Below, piece after piece: positions 20,750 to 30,719 of a stretch of DNA of 64,000 nt. Source of the stretch: Oscarella lobularis. Taxonomy: Eukaryota > Porifera > Homoscleromorpha > Homosclerophorida > Oscarellidae. A model generated the notes under the pieces. That model did not search any database, was not told where the DNA came from, and saw only the letters and a list, made by a program, of their open reading frames with translations. The position numbers and the translations under genes are program-made. The DNA is taken from contig NC_089175.1 of the NCBI RefSeq assembly GCF_947507565.1, positions 4,453,733-4,517,732 on the forward strand, read 5' to 3'. Every line of letters starts with the position of its first letter. The stretch's first letter is position 1.

Positions 20750-23047
20750 ATGGCGGACGTCTCCGGCTCGGAGAAGCCGATCACGCTCGTCAGTCTATGC
20801 GCCGAGTTCATTTGTCGAAACCTGAACAAGTTCACTGCAAAATCGCCCGACGGGACCCCTTTCCTTCGAACGCCATTCATTCTACCAGTCGTCATCGTCG
20901 AAACGCTCCTATTCAAGCTGAACGAGCTCTTCATCCGGAACGAAAACGCAATCGCAACTCTTCTTCATCCGTCGACGTGCCCGCAGGGCTTGCGTCGACT
21001 TCGCATTCCAGGCAATGTCCTAGGTCCGACCGGTGTCGATCTGGCGTCGAAAAATTGTCATCTCGTCGACGTCAATCTCGCCTTTTGTCGCCAATTGACT
21101 GATCAGAAGATAATCCACGGTCTTCTTCCGTCATCGCGCACTCTCAGGGTTCTGAATCTCGGTCACATCAAGGGTCGACTTGGATTCGAGGAGCTCGAGT
21201 CGTTCACTGTATTACGAGAGCTAGATCTGTGCGCGACCGACGTCGATTTAGTGTCGTTGAAGAGAGCGTGTGCGCAAATGAAGAGGCTTCAAAGTCTCGA
21301 CGTCTCGGAAACGTCGATATCGACTTTATTAGTTCTGACGTCTGTGTCTCATCTTTCTGGTCTGCGATCGTTAAGCGTTCACGGGCTTTCTCTAGAAGAG
21401 GATAAAGAAGTCGAATTACGTGCTGTCTTAGGCGAAGTTCTAAAAAATCTGACATTTTTGGACGTATCACGTGTGCAATCGAAGAAGAATCCCAGCACCG
21501 TAGATCTTCTATCGATTATCTTTTCTCAAAATTCGTCTTTGAAAGAACTGGACATTTCTGGCTGCTGGCTTCCACTGGAAAAACTAGTCTCAATGATAAC
21601 TCCGTCTCCTATGCGAAACCAACTGGAAGTCTTGGTGCTAATTGCCAACGGCTTTTTTGACCGAGATCCCTTTCTGACGGCAGTTCAGTCAGTAGCTCCG
21701 CAGCTGTGTATCGCCGCATTGGACCGAACTGACGCAACTCTTGCATTGCAACCGCGATACGTAAAGCGACCATTTCATCTACGTCGCATTTTCACTGAGC
21801 CCGAGGCCGATGGACTGGGTCAAAGAAACGATGAATTCCAGCGGATGTACGGCGAACTTGCCCTGTTGTCTTCATACTGCTATTTCAGTAAAGGTCGGAA
21901 TGACGCATTGACGCAAAGCATTTCTCTCGGCTTGACTTCATTTCTCCGCCTCAAGAATAACGACTACCTATTTCTCGATCGTCGTCCGTGCAATCACGCT
22001 TCGACAGTCGAACGCTGCATCGATTTTGCCGTCAACAGCTTGGGATCGCATTGGGACTTGGATCCCTTGGAGCCCAGCGTGATTTTCAACATCGTGCTAG
22101 CTGCGCGCTTTTGCGTCAAGTGGTCACGTCGAATCGGTTCCTTTCTCGTTGACGTTACAAAAACGTTGTCGAATTGGATGCCTCCTCTCAATTGGCTCGG
22201 GAGTCTCGTCCTGTTCAGTTCGGCGGACGTTTGCTCTTACATAGCCTTTGAATGCGGCGCAGCGCTCCTCCTGTTTCGAAACTTGTCTAAAGTCGTTGCT
22301 CATCCGGTATCCTTTTATAATGTCGCGTCTCTTTCGTTGAAAATACTCGTTCATCTAACGGACGCCATGCCGACGAGCGGCGACGAAATAGTTCAAATTG
22401 GCCCGGACGTCGATCCTGTGCAGTGTGTAGTTGACTGCATTGACGAGTTGGACGACCGCTATATAATTCAAAACGCCGTCGACGTTCTCGCCAATGTAGC
22501 ATTAAGCCCACGTGGTCTTGCCGCCGTTGTAAAAAATCCTCGCGCTGTTAATTCTGTCTTGGGATGTCTTGATTTTGACTGGATTGCGTGGAAGACGGCG
22601 GCAGGTGACAAGCTGGCTATTTCTGTTTGTCAGTTCATGGCCGCTATTCTTTCTGACGATCTTAGCAGTTTTTGGTTGCAGCCCGGTTTCCCGTCGCGCG
22701 AACGCGTTTGCCGTCTTCTTGGCGAGAATATTGATCGTTTGGAACTCGAACCTTCACTCTGGTCACGCGATGGGGCCACCCCTAATGTACCTCTTTTTCC
22801 CCTGCTCAAGTTTATGAAGTGTTCTCATGCCGGTATAGTTCGGTACTTCGGACTGTGGAGGATCGCCAGTTTATGTGTCGGTGATATGGCCTATCGTCGT
22901 CTTAATTACTTACACGAAGATGATCAGGTGGGCATTGCGACTGCAATGAACATTGCTGTGGACCAAGAAAGAGCTGATGATTTCAAGAAGTGCCAGGAGA
23001 TCATCACGGTGGCATGTTATAATTACAACCATAACCTCTTTCTGTGA
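20750..23047 (+). CDS. zyg11-like: ZYG11-family CUL2 ligase adaptor-like protein B
   Basis: Single-exon ORF of 765 residues, tandem paralogue of the gene 151 bp upstream. The N-terminus (SLCAEFICRNLNKFTAKSPD) and the leucine-rich repeats are close to those of A, while the armadillo-like half (from ~300) is much more diverged and carries small insertions. That fits conserved binding to the ligase core and faster change in the substrate-facing part, though this reading is inference. It keeps the family's C-terminal pattern (HAGIVRYFGLWRIASLC). ATG at 20750 (MADVSGSEK) gives a start matching the family. Its 3' end lies 240 bp from the end of SDHC B on the other strand. Confidence 0.85.
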   Translation: MADVSGSEKPITLVSLCAEFICRNLNKFTAKSPDGTPFLRTPFILPVVIVETLLFKLNELFIRNENAIATLLHPSTCPQGLRRLRIPGNVLGPTGVDLASKNCHLVDVNLAFCRQLTDQKIIHGLLPSSRTLRVLNLGHIKGRLGFEELESFTVLRELDLCATDVDLVSLKRACAQMKRLQSLDVSETSISTLLVLTSVSHLSGLRSLSVHGLSLEEDKEVELRAVLGEVLKNLTFLDVSRVQSKKNPSTVDLLSIIFSQNSSLKELDISGCWLPLEKLVSMITPSPMRNQLEVLVLIANGFFDRDPFLTAVQSVAPQLCIAALDRTDATLALQPRYVKRPFHLRRIFTEPEADGLGQRNDEFQRMYGELALLSSYCYFSKGRNDALTQSISLGLTSFLRLKNNDYLFLDRRPCNHASTVERCIDFAVNSLGSHWDLDPLEPSVIFNIVLAARFCVKWSRRIGSFLVDVTKTLSNWMPPLNWLGSLVLFSSADVCSYIAFECGAALLLFRNLSKVVAHPVSFYNVASLSLKILVHLTDAMPTSGDEIVQIGPDVDPVQCVVDCIDELDDRYIIQNAVDVLANVALSPRGLAAVVKNPRAVNSVLGCLDFDWIAWKTAAGDKLAISVCQFMAAILSDDLSSFWLQPGFPSRERVCRLLGENIDRLELEPSLWSRDGATPNVPLFPLLKFMKCSHAGIVRYFGLWRIASLCVGDMAYRRLNYLHEDDQVGIATAMNIAVDQERADDFKKCQEIITVACYNYNHNLFL

Positions 23048-23286
23048 CAGTTGACGCTCTACTTGTGTTATGAATTTCTGGAGTTTCGTCACTGTTGCAA
23101 ATTCTCCCATTCTTTGCCTATTTTGCTGCAGTGCGCTTTCTGTTTGTTTTGAGTTGATACGCATTTTTTTGTTCTGCATAAAAGCGAGTCATAAATTGTG
23201 AAGCAATGGTATTGATGATACATTATTTATTCAGATACGCCATGCATACAACGCTACAACTAAAAGTGTAAATGACATGAGCACAG

Positions 23287-24003
23287 CTAGTATGACGCCA
23301 GAAAGGCAGCTACCAATCCAGATATAGCAGCCACAGTCCACGCCGAAGCCTTCATAGTCGGTTTCGAAAATCCTTGTCCAAAATCCCAACTCTGTCAATA
23401 GAGAAAGAATTAGAGTACATATACTGTACCTCGTTGACATAGAAACGTTACTTACCAAATGACGCAGGCCATTGAAAGAATGAAATGCAAAGATCCAGGC
23501 AACGAGAAACTTTCCGGGCACGATCACGAACCAGTGCGGAAGATGCAGCCCTTGAAAGAACGTCACAACCGAATCCCAGTCTCTCACAAAGAGATATCCA
23601 GCCGATAGGCCAGCAATAGCTGAGAAAAATAAATCAAAACTCCGTATGTATGCAAAACGACGTTATTACATAGAGAAAGGCCCGTTCCCGTGATGCGATG
23701 AAAGAGGGACATGTTCATATTCAACTCCCATTTGTAGATTGTCAGGTGAGGCGACAGGGGACGGCCGAGGCGTCGGTTTTTCTCGAAGAACGGCTCGGTA
23801 TTCGCGTCCGTTGCGAGTCCCGTCGACCTGCATGACAGTTTCAGTCAAAAATGCTCATCGCGGTGACGCGAGTACCTCGGTACGAATGCCACGCAGCATC
23901 GTAGCGCTTGAAAGGGCTGATAGAGGGAGCCGCGCGAGAGTCTAGATGCCATTCACGTCGATTAGATCAAGAGAATGCTTCTAGCGTACCTGGCGAGAGC
24001 CAT
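23287..24003 (-). CDS. sdhc: Succinate dehydrogenase cytochrome b560 subunit, copy B
   Basis: Four exons at 23990-24003, 23670-23827, 23456-23619 and 23287-23391, the same exon lengths as copy A (14, 158, 164, 105 nt), giving 146 residues. Motifs GRPLSPHLTIYKWEL, SLFHRITGTGLS, HSFNGLRHL and SWDFGQGF are present. It is almost identical to copy A through coding and introns; the coding differences include Q for K in the last exon and TAG instead of TAA as stop. It is divergently placed from the small membrane protein gene at 24559. Two intact SDHC genes 10 kb apart are unusual, since the gene is normally single copy. Confidence 0.9.
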
Positions 24004-24558
24004 TCTTTGTTTTCGGGTACGGGCTTGTAAACGCACGTGACTTCTAATCCGGCTGTAACCGCTGAGGCTGTTTTCTCCTTTCATGGCCGCTTTAGCGAGG
24101 ATCTCGGGTAACTTGCTTAGAGAGTAGTACCTGCAGCAGAATCTTACTTTGTCTGTAGGGTGTCAACTCGCGTTGGGACGTTGTTGTCGCCTCGCCATGC
24201 CTTCGTCATCGATGTTCGGTAAGAACAAAACGATCCTTTTACGTAAGCAGCTGATATTTAATCTGTAGCTATAAAAGCAACTCATTCGGCAAACCAACAA
24301 AATCGAACAGCGGGTACGATAGAAGATTCGTCGATCTCTCGTTTTCCTGACTCCCGGATATAGTTACCGTCACTCCGCCAAAGAGCGCCGTCAAACATTG
24401 GACGGCCGAGCGAGCAGTCGCAATAGCACAAATCGGATTCGTCAGCTCGGCTTTCGTCGTCGGATCCCATCCCGTCGTCGATTGGGGCCTCGCCATTTTC
24501 ATTCCCCTTCACAGCTATTGGTCAGTTCTTCTCGATTCGTAGCGCACCAAGAAGTGAG

Positions 24559-24771
24559 ATGCGAGGGCTTAGGGGTCTCAGTTCGATCATCACGGACTAC
24601 ACGCGAAAGATATTCGGCGACTACGTTCAAAATATCGATGGATTGAGAAAGGGAATTCTCGCCGTGTGGGCGGGGCTGTCGTTGGCTTCGTTCGCCGGAC
24701 TCGCCTATTTGAATACTCACGACGTGGGCGTGTGCAAAGCCGTCTACGCTCTCTGGACCCAGGTGCAGTGA
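24559..24771 (+). CDS. Small single-pass membrane protein, unknown
   Basis: ORF of 70 residues starting MRGLRGLSSIITDYTRKIFG, with a basic N-terminal part and one hydrophobic stretch (ILAVWAGLSLASFAGLAYL, ~36-54), ending ...YALWTQVQ. I do not recognise the family. Size and basic N-terminus would suit a small mitochondrial inner-membrane protein, and the head-to-head neighbour is SDHC, but that is only suggestive. The copy beside SDHC A is broken, which means the duplicate is dispensable. It could also be the last exon of a longer gene. Confidence 0.5.
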   Translation: MRGLRGLSSIITDYTRKIFGDYVQNIDGLRKGILAVWAGLSLASFAGLAYLNTHDVGVCKAVYALWTQVQ

Positions 24772-25580
24772 TGAAATCTCGGAGGAGAGATAAGGTTTGC
24801 TCAAGTACACGCCTATTCCAATAAAAAGCAACGTCATCTACAGAAGAAAACGTGATCTCACTCCGTCAACGGCGTATGTACTACTACTACTACTCATTGA
24901 CGTAATGTTCACAAATCTAAGTATTTTACTGATTTCTTTGTCTCCCAGCCGCTAGCTCCTTTGACCGTTGTGCAGGTGCCATGGTGAGCATGTCTGCCTG
25001 CTCTTCGAAGGAAACCACAATCACGACACTTCCTTATTCTTGTATTTTGTACATTTGGACGACTCTGCTTCTAGGTCTCTACCACCATTGGATTCTTCCT
25101 GTACATTTACTAGCTATGATTTCTCCATTGTTGCTGAGTCCACGGATTCCACACCTTGCACGGTCTATTTTCCATCTACCGCCTATGAAACGATTGTCCT
25201 CAATAATAGACGGAGAACGGTTAAGCCGTTTCTGACTTAGTTAATTAAACAGGTCGTGAATGTAGACGTTTGATTCAAGTAGTCTTCCCTTCATATCCTC
25301 AAGAATCTTCTGTAGTACTGTATGCGTGAATGTACACATATCAACCCGCGTAGCTGGTCATTTGAGACGAACATTTCTGTGTGTAACGATTGCTATGTGG
25401 CTGATGAAATCACGTCACGAGCGGGGGTGAGAGTTTGCGTTGGCAACACGAATGAAATTATTCAGTTACGTGGAAAAGGCTATAGACAGCCATAATGTAA
25501 TGCTTGCAGAGTCTATCGTCTCTACGTCAAATCAAAGCAAACTGTAATCAAGTTGATTGAATACTTTGCCGTCCAACTTT
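24772..25580. other. Intergenic region, duplicated at ~30200-30719
   Basis: No gene supported. Bases ~25050-25560 recur with ~90% or better identity at ~30225-30710, downstream of the fourth 7TM receptor, and weaker relatives occur at 28200-28500 and 33600-34100. It is the shared 3' flank of the receptor genes. Confidence 0.6.
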
Positions 25581-26537
25581 TCATTCGATAGAACGTATTT
25601 TTCTGCAACGAATAATATCCACAAGCGAGCGACTAACGGTTTTCACCCAGAATACATATAACACGGAATTGATCGCAAAGTTTATTCGTAAAATAATGAA
25701 ACCGACTGCAACAAGGTCGACGTGGAGCAGAAATAATCCGATGATGTACGGAGCAGGAAGAATAGCGTTTGTTGAAACAACTACGACAACGTACCAAAAC
25801 GTTTTTGAATTGACAATTGACGGAACAGCGCTTGAAGAGCGCACGCTGGCATTCCGCTGAATAGCCCGAACGCTTTGCAGAATCATAACAAAACAAATTG
25901 CAGTCAGTGTCACAGGAACGGCATACGAAATTCCGTGGTAGAAAATTCTGAAGGAGAGGTACTTTTTGAAATCTTTGTGATCGATTTCACATGTATAGAC
26001 GCCTTTCATGGGAATGTAACGAAAACTGTATTTCGCCCAGGTGTAGAAAGGCAGCGAGGCGATGAAAAGTCTAACAGCGCACGTGAAAGCAATTGCAATC
26101 GCCGCCTTTCGAGTTGTGATGCTCGGACGGAACGGATGGGCAACCATTGAGTAGCGATTATAGGCTATGAGAACAGGGCCCCACATTGACCAGAAAAATT
26201 GAAAGTGCCAGATAGCCTGAAAAGTCTTGCAAACTATGGCATGAACAACAACTTTGATTTCGCTGTCAACGTCAGAAAAGGACAAAACTGTTAGACAAAT
26301 GCCGATAAATACGGCAATCAAGTCAGCGATAACCAGATTGGTTAGAAAGAGGTTTTCACCCTTGCGCAGAGCGGGTATGCGAACTATGGCAGCAAGCGCA
26401 ATACTGGAAAAGATAAACTGAACCACTGTCGGGATGATAATGGCGAATTGAGCTGAACCAAGTGTAGTCGGCTGGGTCTCATTGAATGTGGAATTTAGCA
26501 GGACGGTTGAGTTGGAACTGAGATCCGAGTCGTTCAT
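25581..26537 (-). CDS. Class A-like 7TM receptor, alpha type, copy 1
   Basis: Single-exon receptor of 318 residues from MNDSDLSSNSTV, an N-terminus rich in N-glycosylation sites; a longer in-frame start at 26624 exists but adds a non-conserved basic stretch. Seven hydrophobic segments are visible. Rhodopsin-like marks: NLFLTNLVIADL in TM2, a Cys at the top of TM3 (IVCKTF) with a partner in ECL2 (YTCEID), and NRYSMVAHPFRP replacing DRY at the end of TM3. TM6 lacks CWxP (FWYVVVVVSTNAILPAPYII), and TM7 has NSVLYVFW in place of NPxxY. Ligand unknown. First of three tandem minus-strand receptors. Confidence 0.88.
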   Translation of the reverse strand: MNDSDLSSNSTVLLNSTFNETQPTTLGSAQFAIIIPTVVQFIFSSIALAAIVRIPALRKGENLFLTNLVIADLIAVFIGICLTVLSFSDVDSEIKVVVHAIVCKTFQAIWHFQFFWSMWGPVLIAYNRYSMVAHPFRPSITTRKAAIAIAFTCAVRLFIASLPFYTWAKYSFRYIPMKGVYTCEIDHKDFKKYLSFRIFYHGISYAVPVTLTAICFVMILQSVRAIQRNASVRSSSAVPSIVNSKTFWYVVVVVSTNAILPAPYIIGLFLLHVDLVAVGFIILRINFAINSVLYVFWVKTVSRSLVDIIRCRKIRSIE

Positions 26538-26798
26538 TCTTAGCTGTGAATCGCGCACGAAAAGTGAAGGGGAACGTGCGAGGCGAAGTGCAAGGAGCGA
26601 ATGATGCGTAGTACCTCGTGCCAATGCGGTAGGTGGGTATCCAAGATTAACACATGATTGGTTGGATAAACAGATTATCCGTCACGCTGCCGCGGAAACC
26701 GTGCCTGACCATAAAACGCCGTAATCGGCATAACTGTCATTAGCAGAGAGTCTACCAGTGCAATCTCAGACCGCCTGATTAGCTATGACTTGGTTGTG

Positions 26799-26824
26799 CC
26801 ATAGATAAAATATTTTATCTATGG
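26799..26824. promoter_or_regulatory. 26-bp perfect palindrome 5' of 7TM receptor alpha
   Basis: The sequence from ccatagataaaat at 26799 is followed by its exact reverse complement up to 26824. It lies 262 bp upstream of the receptor start. The same perfect palindrome is kept at 31945-31970, upstream of the duplicate receptor, although the flanking bases have changed. This could be a regulatory site or a hairpin. Confidence 0.6.
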
Positions 26825-26990
26825 TGCTACCTCCAGACATCTTCATGCCGAAACGAGAACGCCTTTTCTATCTCTTGCACATATCAACTGGTTGTGTGAG
26901 ACGAATATAATGCATGCACACAGGCAACAACTAACGTCTAATCAAAGCAAAATATGATCAAGTCGATTCGACACTTAGTGGTCTAACTTT

Positions 26991-27980
26991 TCATTTGATG
27001 GAACGTATTTTTCTGCATCGAATGATATCCACAAGTGAGGAACTGAACGTTTTAACCCAGAAGACATATAGCACAGAATTGATCACAAAGTTAATTCTTA
27101 GAATAATTCCTCCGACTGAAATCAGGTCGAAGTTAAGCATCAATATTCCGATGATGTACGGAGCAGGAAGAACAGCATTCGTTGTAACCACTACGACAAC
27201 GTACCAAAAAGTTTTTGAATTGACAATCGAGGGCTGCGACCCTCTGGCCGGTGTTCCTGCTTCGACAGTGCTCGAGGTGTTCGCTCCGGAATTTCTCTGC
27301 GTAGCTCGAGCGCTTTGAATCAATCTCCGTAGGATCATGACGAGAAAAGTTGCGATCAGTATTACAGGAATGGCATAAGATACTGCGAAGTAGGAAATTC
27401 TGAAGGAGATGTACATTTTGAAATCGCTGTGGTCTATTCCGCATCTGTAGGTGTTTTTCTTGGGATAGTAACGCAACGTGTATTTCGCCCACGTGTAGAA
27501 AGGCAGAGAAGCGATGAAAAGTCCAACAGTGCACGTGCAAGCAATTTCAATCGCCACCTTTCGAGTTGTGATGCCCCGTCGGAATGGGTGCGCAACCATC
27601 GAGTAACGATTGTAGGTTATGAGAACGGTGCCCCACATCAACCAGAAAAATTGAAAGTGCCAGATAGCCATGAACGTCTTGCAAACTTCGACATAACGAA
27701 CATGAGAAAAGGAGATAACCGTTATCCAAATGCCGACAAATGTGCCAATCAAGTCGGCGACTACCACATTGGCCAGAAAGAGGTTTTGACCCTTGCGCAA
27801 AGCGGGTATGCGAATTACGGCAACAAGTGCAATACTGCAAAGTACAAACTGAATCGCTGTCGGAATGATGACGGCAAATTGAATTTTGATTGGCCTTGCC
27901 GGCTGAGTCTCGTTGAATGAGTACACTGTTGAATTTGGCATGATGGTTGAGTTGATTTCATAAAGACCCGAGTCGTTCAT
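26991..27980 (-). CDS. Class A-like 7TM receptor, beta type, copy 1
   Basis: Single-exon ORF of 329 residues starting MNDSGLYEINSTIMPNSTV. Same family as its neighbours: NLFLANVVVADL in TM2, VCKTF, YNRYSMVAHPFRR at the end of TM3, ECL2 Cys in YRCGID, TM6 FWYVVVVVTTNAVLPAPYII and TM7 NSVLYVFWVKTF. It has a longer third intracellular loop than the alpha type, with a Ser/Thr/Gly-rich insert (SSTVEAGTPARGSQP). Its distance to copy alpha upstream in the array is about 450 bp. No frameshift, and the length is normal for a compact class A receptor. Confidence 0.88.
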   Translation of the reverse strand: MNDSGLYEINSTIMPNSTVYSFNETQPARPIKIQFAVIIPTAIQFVLCSIALVAVIRIPALRKGQNLFLANVVVADLIGTFVGIWITVISFSHVRYVEVCKTFMAIWHFQFFWLMWGTVLITYNRYSMVAHPFRRGITTRKVAIEIACTCTVGLFIASLPFYTWAKYTLRYYPKKNTYRCGIDHSDFKMYISFRISYFAVSYAIPVILIATFLVMILRRLIQSARATQRNSGANTSSTVEAGTPARGSQPSIVNSKTFWYVVVVVTTNAVLPAPYIIGILMLNFDLISVGGIILRINFVINSVLYVFWVKTFSSSLVDIIRCRKIRSIK

Positions 27981-28532
27981 TCTTGACTATGAATCACGGC
28001 AACCAAAGGACAACTCGCGTTGCGAAGTGCAAAGAGCGAATGATACGTATAATATCTCGCATGCAGGTGCTAATGTGGTAGACGTGTATCGCCGCACGCG
28101 GCCGTTCTATCTCCTAGCTAGTAAGTTTGTCGGACTATACGGTGTATTCTGCGTGACTGTAATTAGTAGAGAGGCTACCAGTAGTCTCAGACTGTCCAGC
28201 TTATCAACGATCAATGATTGGGGGTGGTGAGACGAGCTTATTGTGTGTATTATGTCCGCCAACGAAATGATTGTCCACCAATGATGGACAGAGAACAGTT
28301 ATTAGGCCGTTTCTAATATAGACGTTTGATTCAAGTAGTCTGCCATCCTGATTGGTCATTGGAGACGAATGCATGAAGCATGCATGATATGTACTGTATA
28401 TATGGACAGACAACAGACACATAATGGAAAGCTTGCAGCAGAGTCCATCTACGTGCATTCATGCAACAGCAACAAATCAAAACGAAATATGATCAAGTTG
28501 ATTCGACACGGAGACAGAGTAGTCCAACTTTT

Positions 28533-29531
28533 TCATTGAATGGAACGAATTTTTCGGCATCGAATAATATCCACAAGTGAGCGATTGAAAGTCTTAACCC
28601 AGAAGACATACATCACAGAATTGATCACGAAGTCCGTTCTTAGAATAATTCCGCCGACAAAAAACAGCTTGGAGTTGGGCAGCAATGTTCCGATAATGTA
28701 CGGAGCAGGGAGAAGAACGTTCGTTGAAACGACTACGAAAACGTACCAAAACGTTTTTGAATTGACAATCGATGGCGACGGCAACTCTCTGGCAGATGTG
28801 CCGCCACTTTCGACGGCGCTTGAAGAGTGCACACCGGAATTTCGCTGAGTAGTCCTAGCGCTTTGAAGCAGTCTCCGTAGGATCATAACGAGAAAAACTG
28901 TGACCAGTGTTACAGGAACGGCGTAAGAGATTGCATAGTAGAAAATTGTGAAGGAGAGGTACATTTTGAAATCCGTTATGTCTATTCCGCATCTGTTGAT
29001 ATTAATCTTGGGAATGTAAAGCAACGTGTATTTCGCCCACGTGTAGAAAGGCAGAGAGACGATGAAAAGTCCAACAGCGCACGTGCAAGCAATTTCAATC
29101 AGAGCCTTTCGAGTTGTGATGCCCGGCCGGAACGGGTGCGCAACCATCGAGTAACGATTATAGGTTATGAGAACGGTGGCCCACATCAACCAGAAAAATT
29201 GAAAATGCCAGATAGCCGTAAAAGCCTTGCAAGCGATGGCGTAGCGAGCAGCTTTGTACTCGCTATCAATATCAGAAAAAGAGAGAACTGTGATCCAAAT
29301 GCCGACAAATGTGGTAATCAAGTCGGCGATGACTAGATTGACCAGAAAGAGGTTTTGACCCTTGCGCAGAGCGGGTATGCGAACTATGGCAATAAGTGCA
29401 ATACTGCAAAGAACAAACTGAACCGCTGTCGGAATAATAACGGCAACTTGAATTTTGCCTGTCCTGAACGACGCCGTTGAATTCAGCGTGGCGATGGTTG
29501 AGTTGATTTCGGAAAGGCCCGAGTCGTTCAT
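28533..29531 (-). CDS. Class A-like 7TM receptor, gamma type, copy 1
   Basis: Single-exon ORF of 332 residues from MNDSGLSEINSTIATLNSTA. Shares YNRYSMVAHPFRP, the TM6 FWYVFVVVSTNVLLPAPYII segment and TM7 NSVMYVFWVKTF with the other receptors. The third intracellular loop has the longest insert of the three types (SSSAVESGGTSARELPSPS). An in-frame upstream ATG at 29612 would add 27 residues, MALLRVS..., not conserved in the beta type. It is followed on its 5' side by a Kelch remnant, where the second cassette has an intact CARD-Kelch gene. Confidence 0.88.
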   Translation of the reverse strand: MNDSGLSEINSTIATLNSTASFRTGKIQVAVIIPTAVQFVLCSIALIAIVRIPALRKGQNLFLVNLVIADLITTFVGIWITVLSFSDIDSEYKAARYAIACKAFTAIWHFQFFWLMWATVLITYNRYSMVAHPFRPGITTRKALIEIACTCAVGLFIVSLPFYTWAKYTLLYIPKININRCGIDITDFKMYLSFTIFYYAISYAVPVTLVTVFLVMILRRLLQSARTTQRNSGVHSSSAVESGGTSARELPSPSIVNSKTFWYVFVVVSTNVLLPAPYIIGTLLPNSKLFFVGGIILRTDFVINSVMYVFWVKTFNRSLVDIIRCRKIRSIQ

Positions 29532-29830
29532 TCTTGACTGTGAATCGCGACAACTGAAGGGAAACGCGCGTAGCGAAGTGCAAGGAGCGAATGATACGCG
29601 TAATAATGCCAATGCGGTAGGTATGTATCTAGGATAAAACGGTCACGCGGTTGTTCTGTCTCCTGGTCACTGTGTCTGCGTGACTGTCATTCGTAGAGAG
29701 TCTAAGGCAGCCTAACTATTGTTTGAACCTGCTCAACGCCGAAACAAGAACGTCTTTCCTATCTCTTGCAAAGTGGTTTTCTTGTGAGCCTATTGAGGTT
29801 TCATAATTTTTATTAGGCAATCGATACAGT

Positions 29831-30230
29831 CTACAACTCAAAATACTCTACAAGATTAGAGAAAATAGTTCCGCCAGCGACGTACAGCTTATTGCAGTCT
29901 GCTGTGAATGCTCCATGTCCAAAGCGATGAGCCTTCATTGGAAGCCAACTGTCTGTTGCATTGTCATATATTTCAACTGCATCAAATTTGGGTGATCCTC
30001 CAGTTGCAATGAGTTTTCCGTTTAGAATTGATAGTTCACACAACTTGTTGGCCGTAGGACATAGGTTTATCCACTTTTCTGAGTCGCTTCCAATCCCTGT
30101 GCACGAAGAGTAGGCAGGGTGGGTGTGTCCACACAGATTACTACCATGCAGATTACTACTGTATTTGCAAATGGTTGGAACCAAATGAATTTGAAGACTC
30201 TGTTGTGCAGGAGCGACTGTCTACGTATTC
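29831..30230 (-). pseudogene. CARD-Kelch remnant with internal deletion
   Basis: Bases 29831-30095 match the C-terminal Kelch repeats of CARD-Kelch 2 (35461-35730; SILNGKLIATGGSPKFDAVE, NKLYVAGGTIFSN). Bases ~30096-30210 match the 5' flank of the same gene at ~36885-37000. Everything between, including the CARD, the linker and the first Kelch repeats (~1.15 kb), is deleted. It also lacks a few residues of the PLPPM segment. It marks the outer edge of the first receptor cassette. Confidence 0.85.
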
Positions 30231-30719
30231 TTGTATTTTGTACATTTGGACGACTCTGCTTCTAGGTCTCTACCACCGTTGGATTCTTCCTGTACATTTA
30301 CTAGTAGCTATGATTCTCCATTGTTGCTGAGTCCACACATTCTACACCTTGCACGGTCTATTTTCCATTACTACCGCCTATGAAAAGATTGTCCTCAATA
30401 ATAGACGGAGAACGCTTGAGCCTTTTCTGACTTAGTTAATTAATTAAACAGGTCGTGAATGTAAACGTTTGATTCAAGTAGTCTTCCCTTCATATCCTCA
30501 AGAATCTTCTGTAGTACTGTATGAATGTACACATATCAACCCACGTAGCTGGTCACTTGAGACGAATGAAATTATCCATGATGTTTCAGTTACGTGGAAA
30601 AGGCTATAGACAGCCATAATGTAATGCTTACAGAGTCTATCGTCTCTACATACATGCAAAAAACGTCAAATCAAAGCAAGCTGTAATCAAGTTGATTGAA
30701 GACTTTGCCGTCCAACTTT

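Noticed and set aside
24981-25240. Overlapping plus-strand ORFs of 84-90 codons after the small membrane protein
   Set aside because: The region is a duplicated 3' flank of the 7TM genes (also at 30225-30440), where the frame is not kept.
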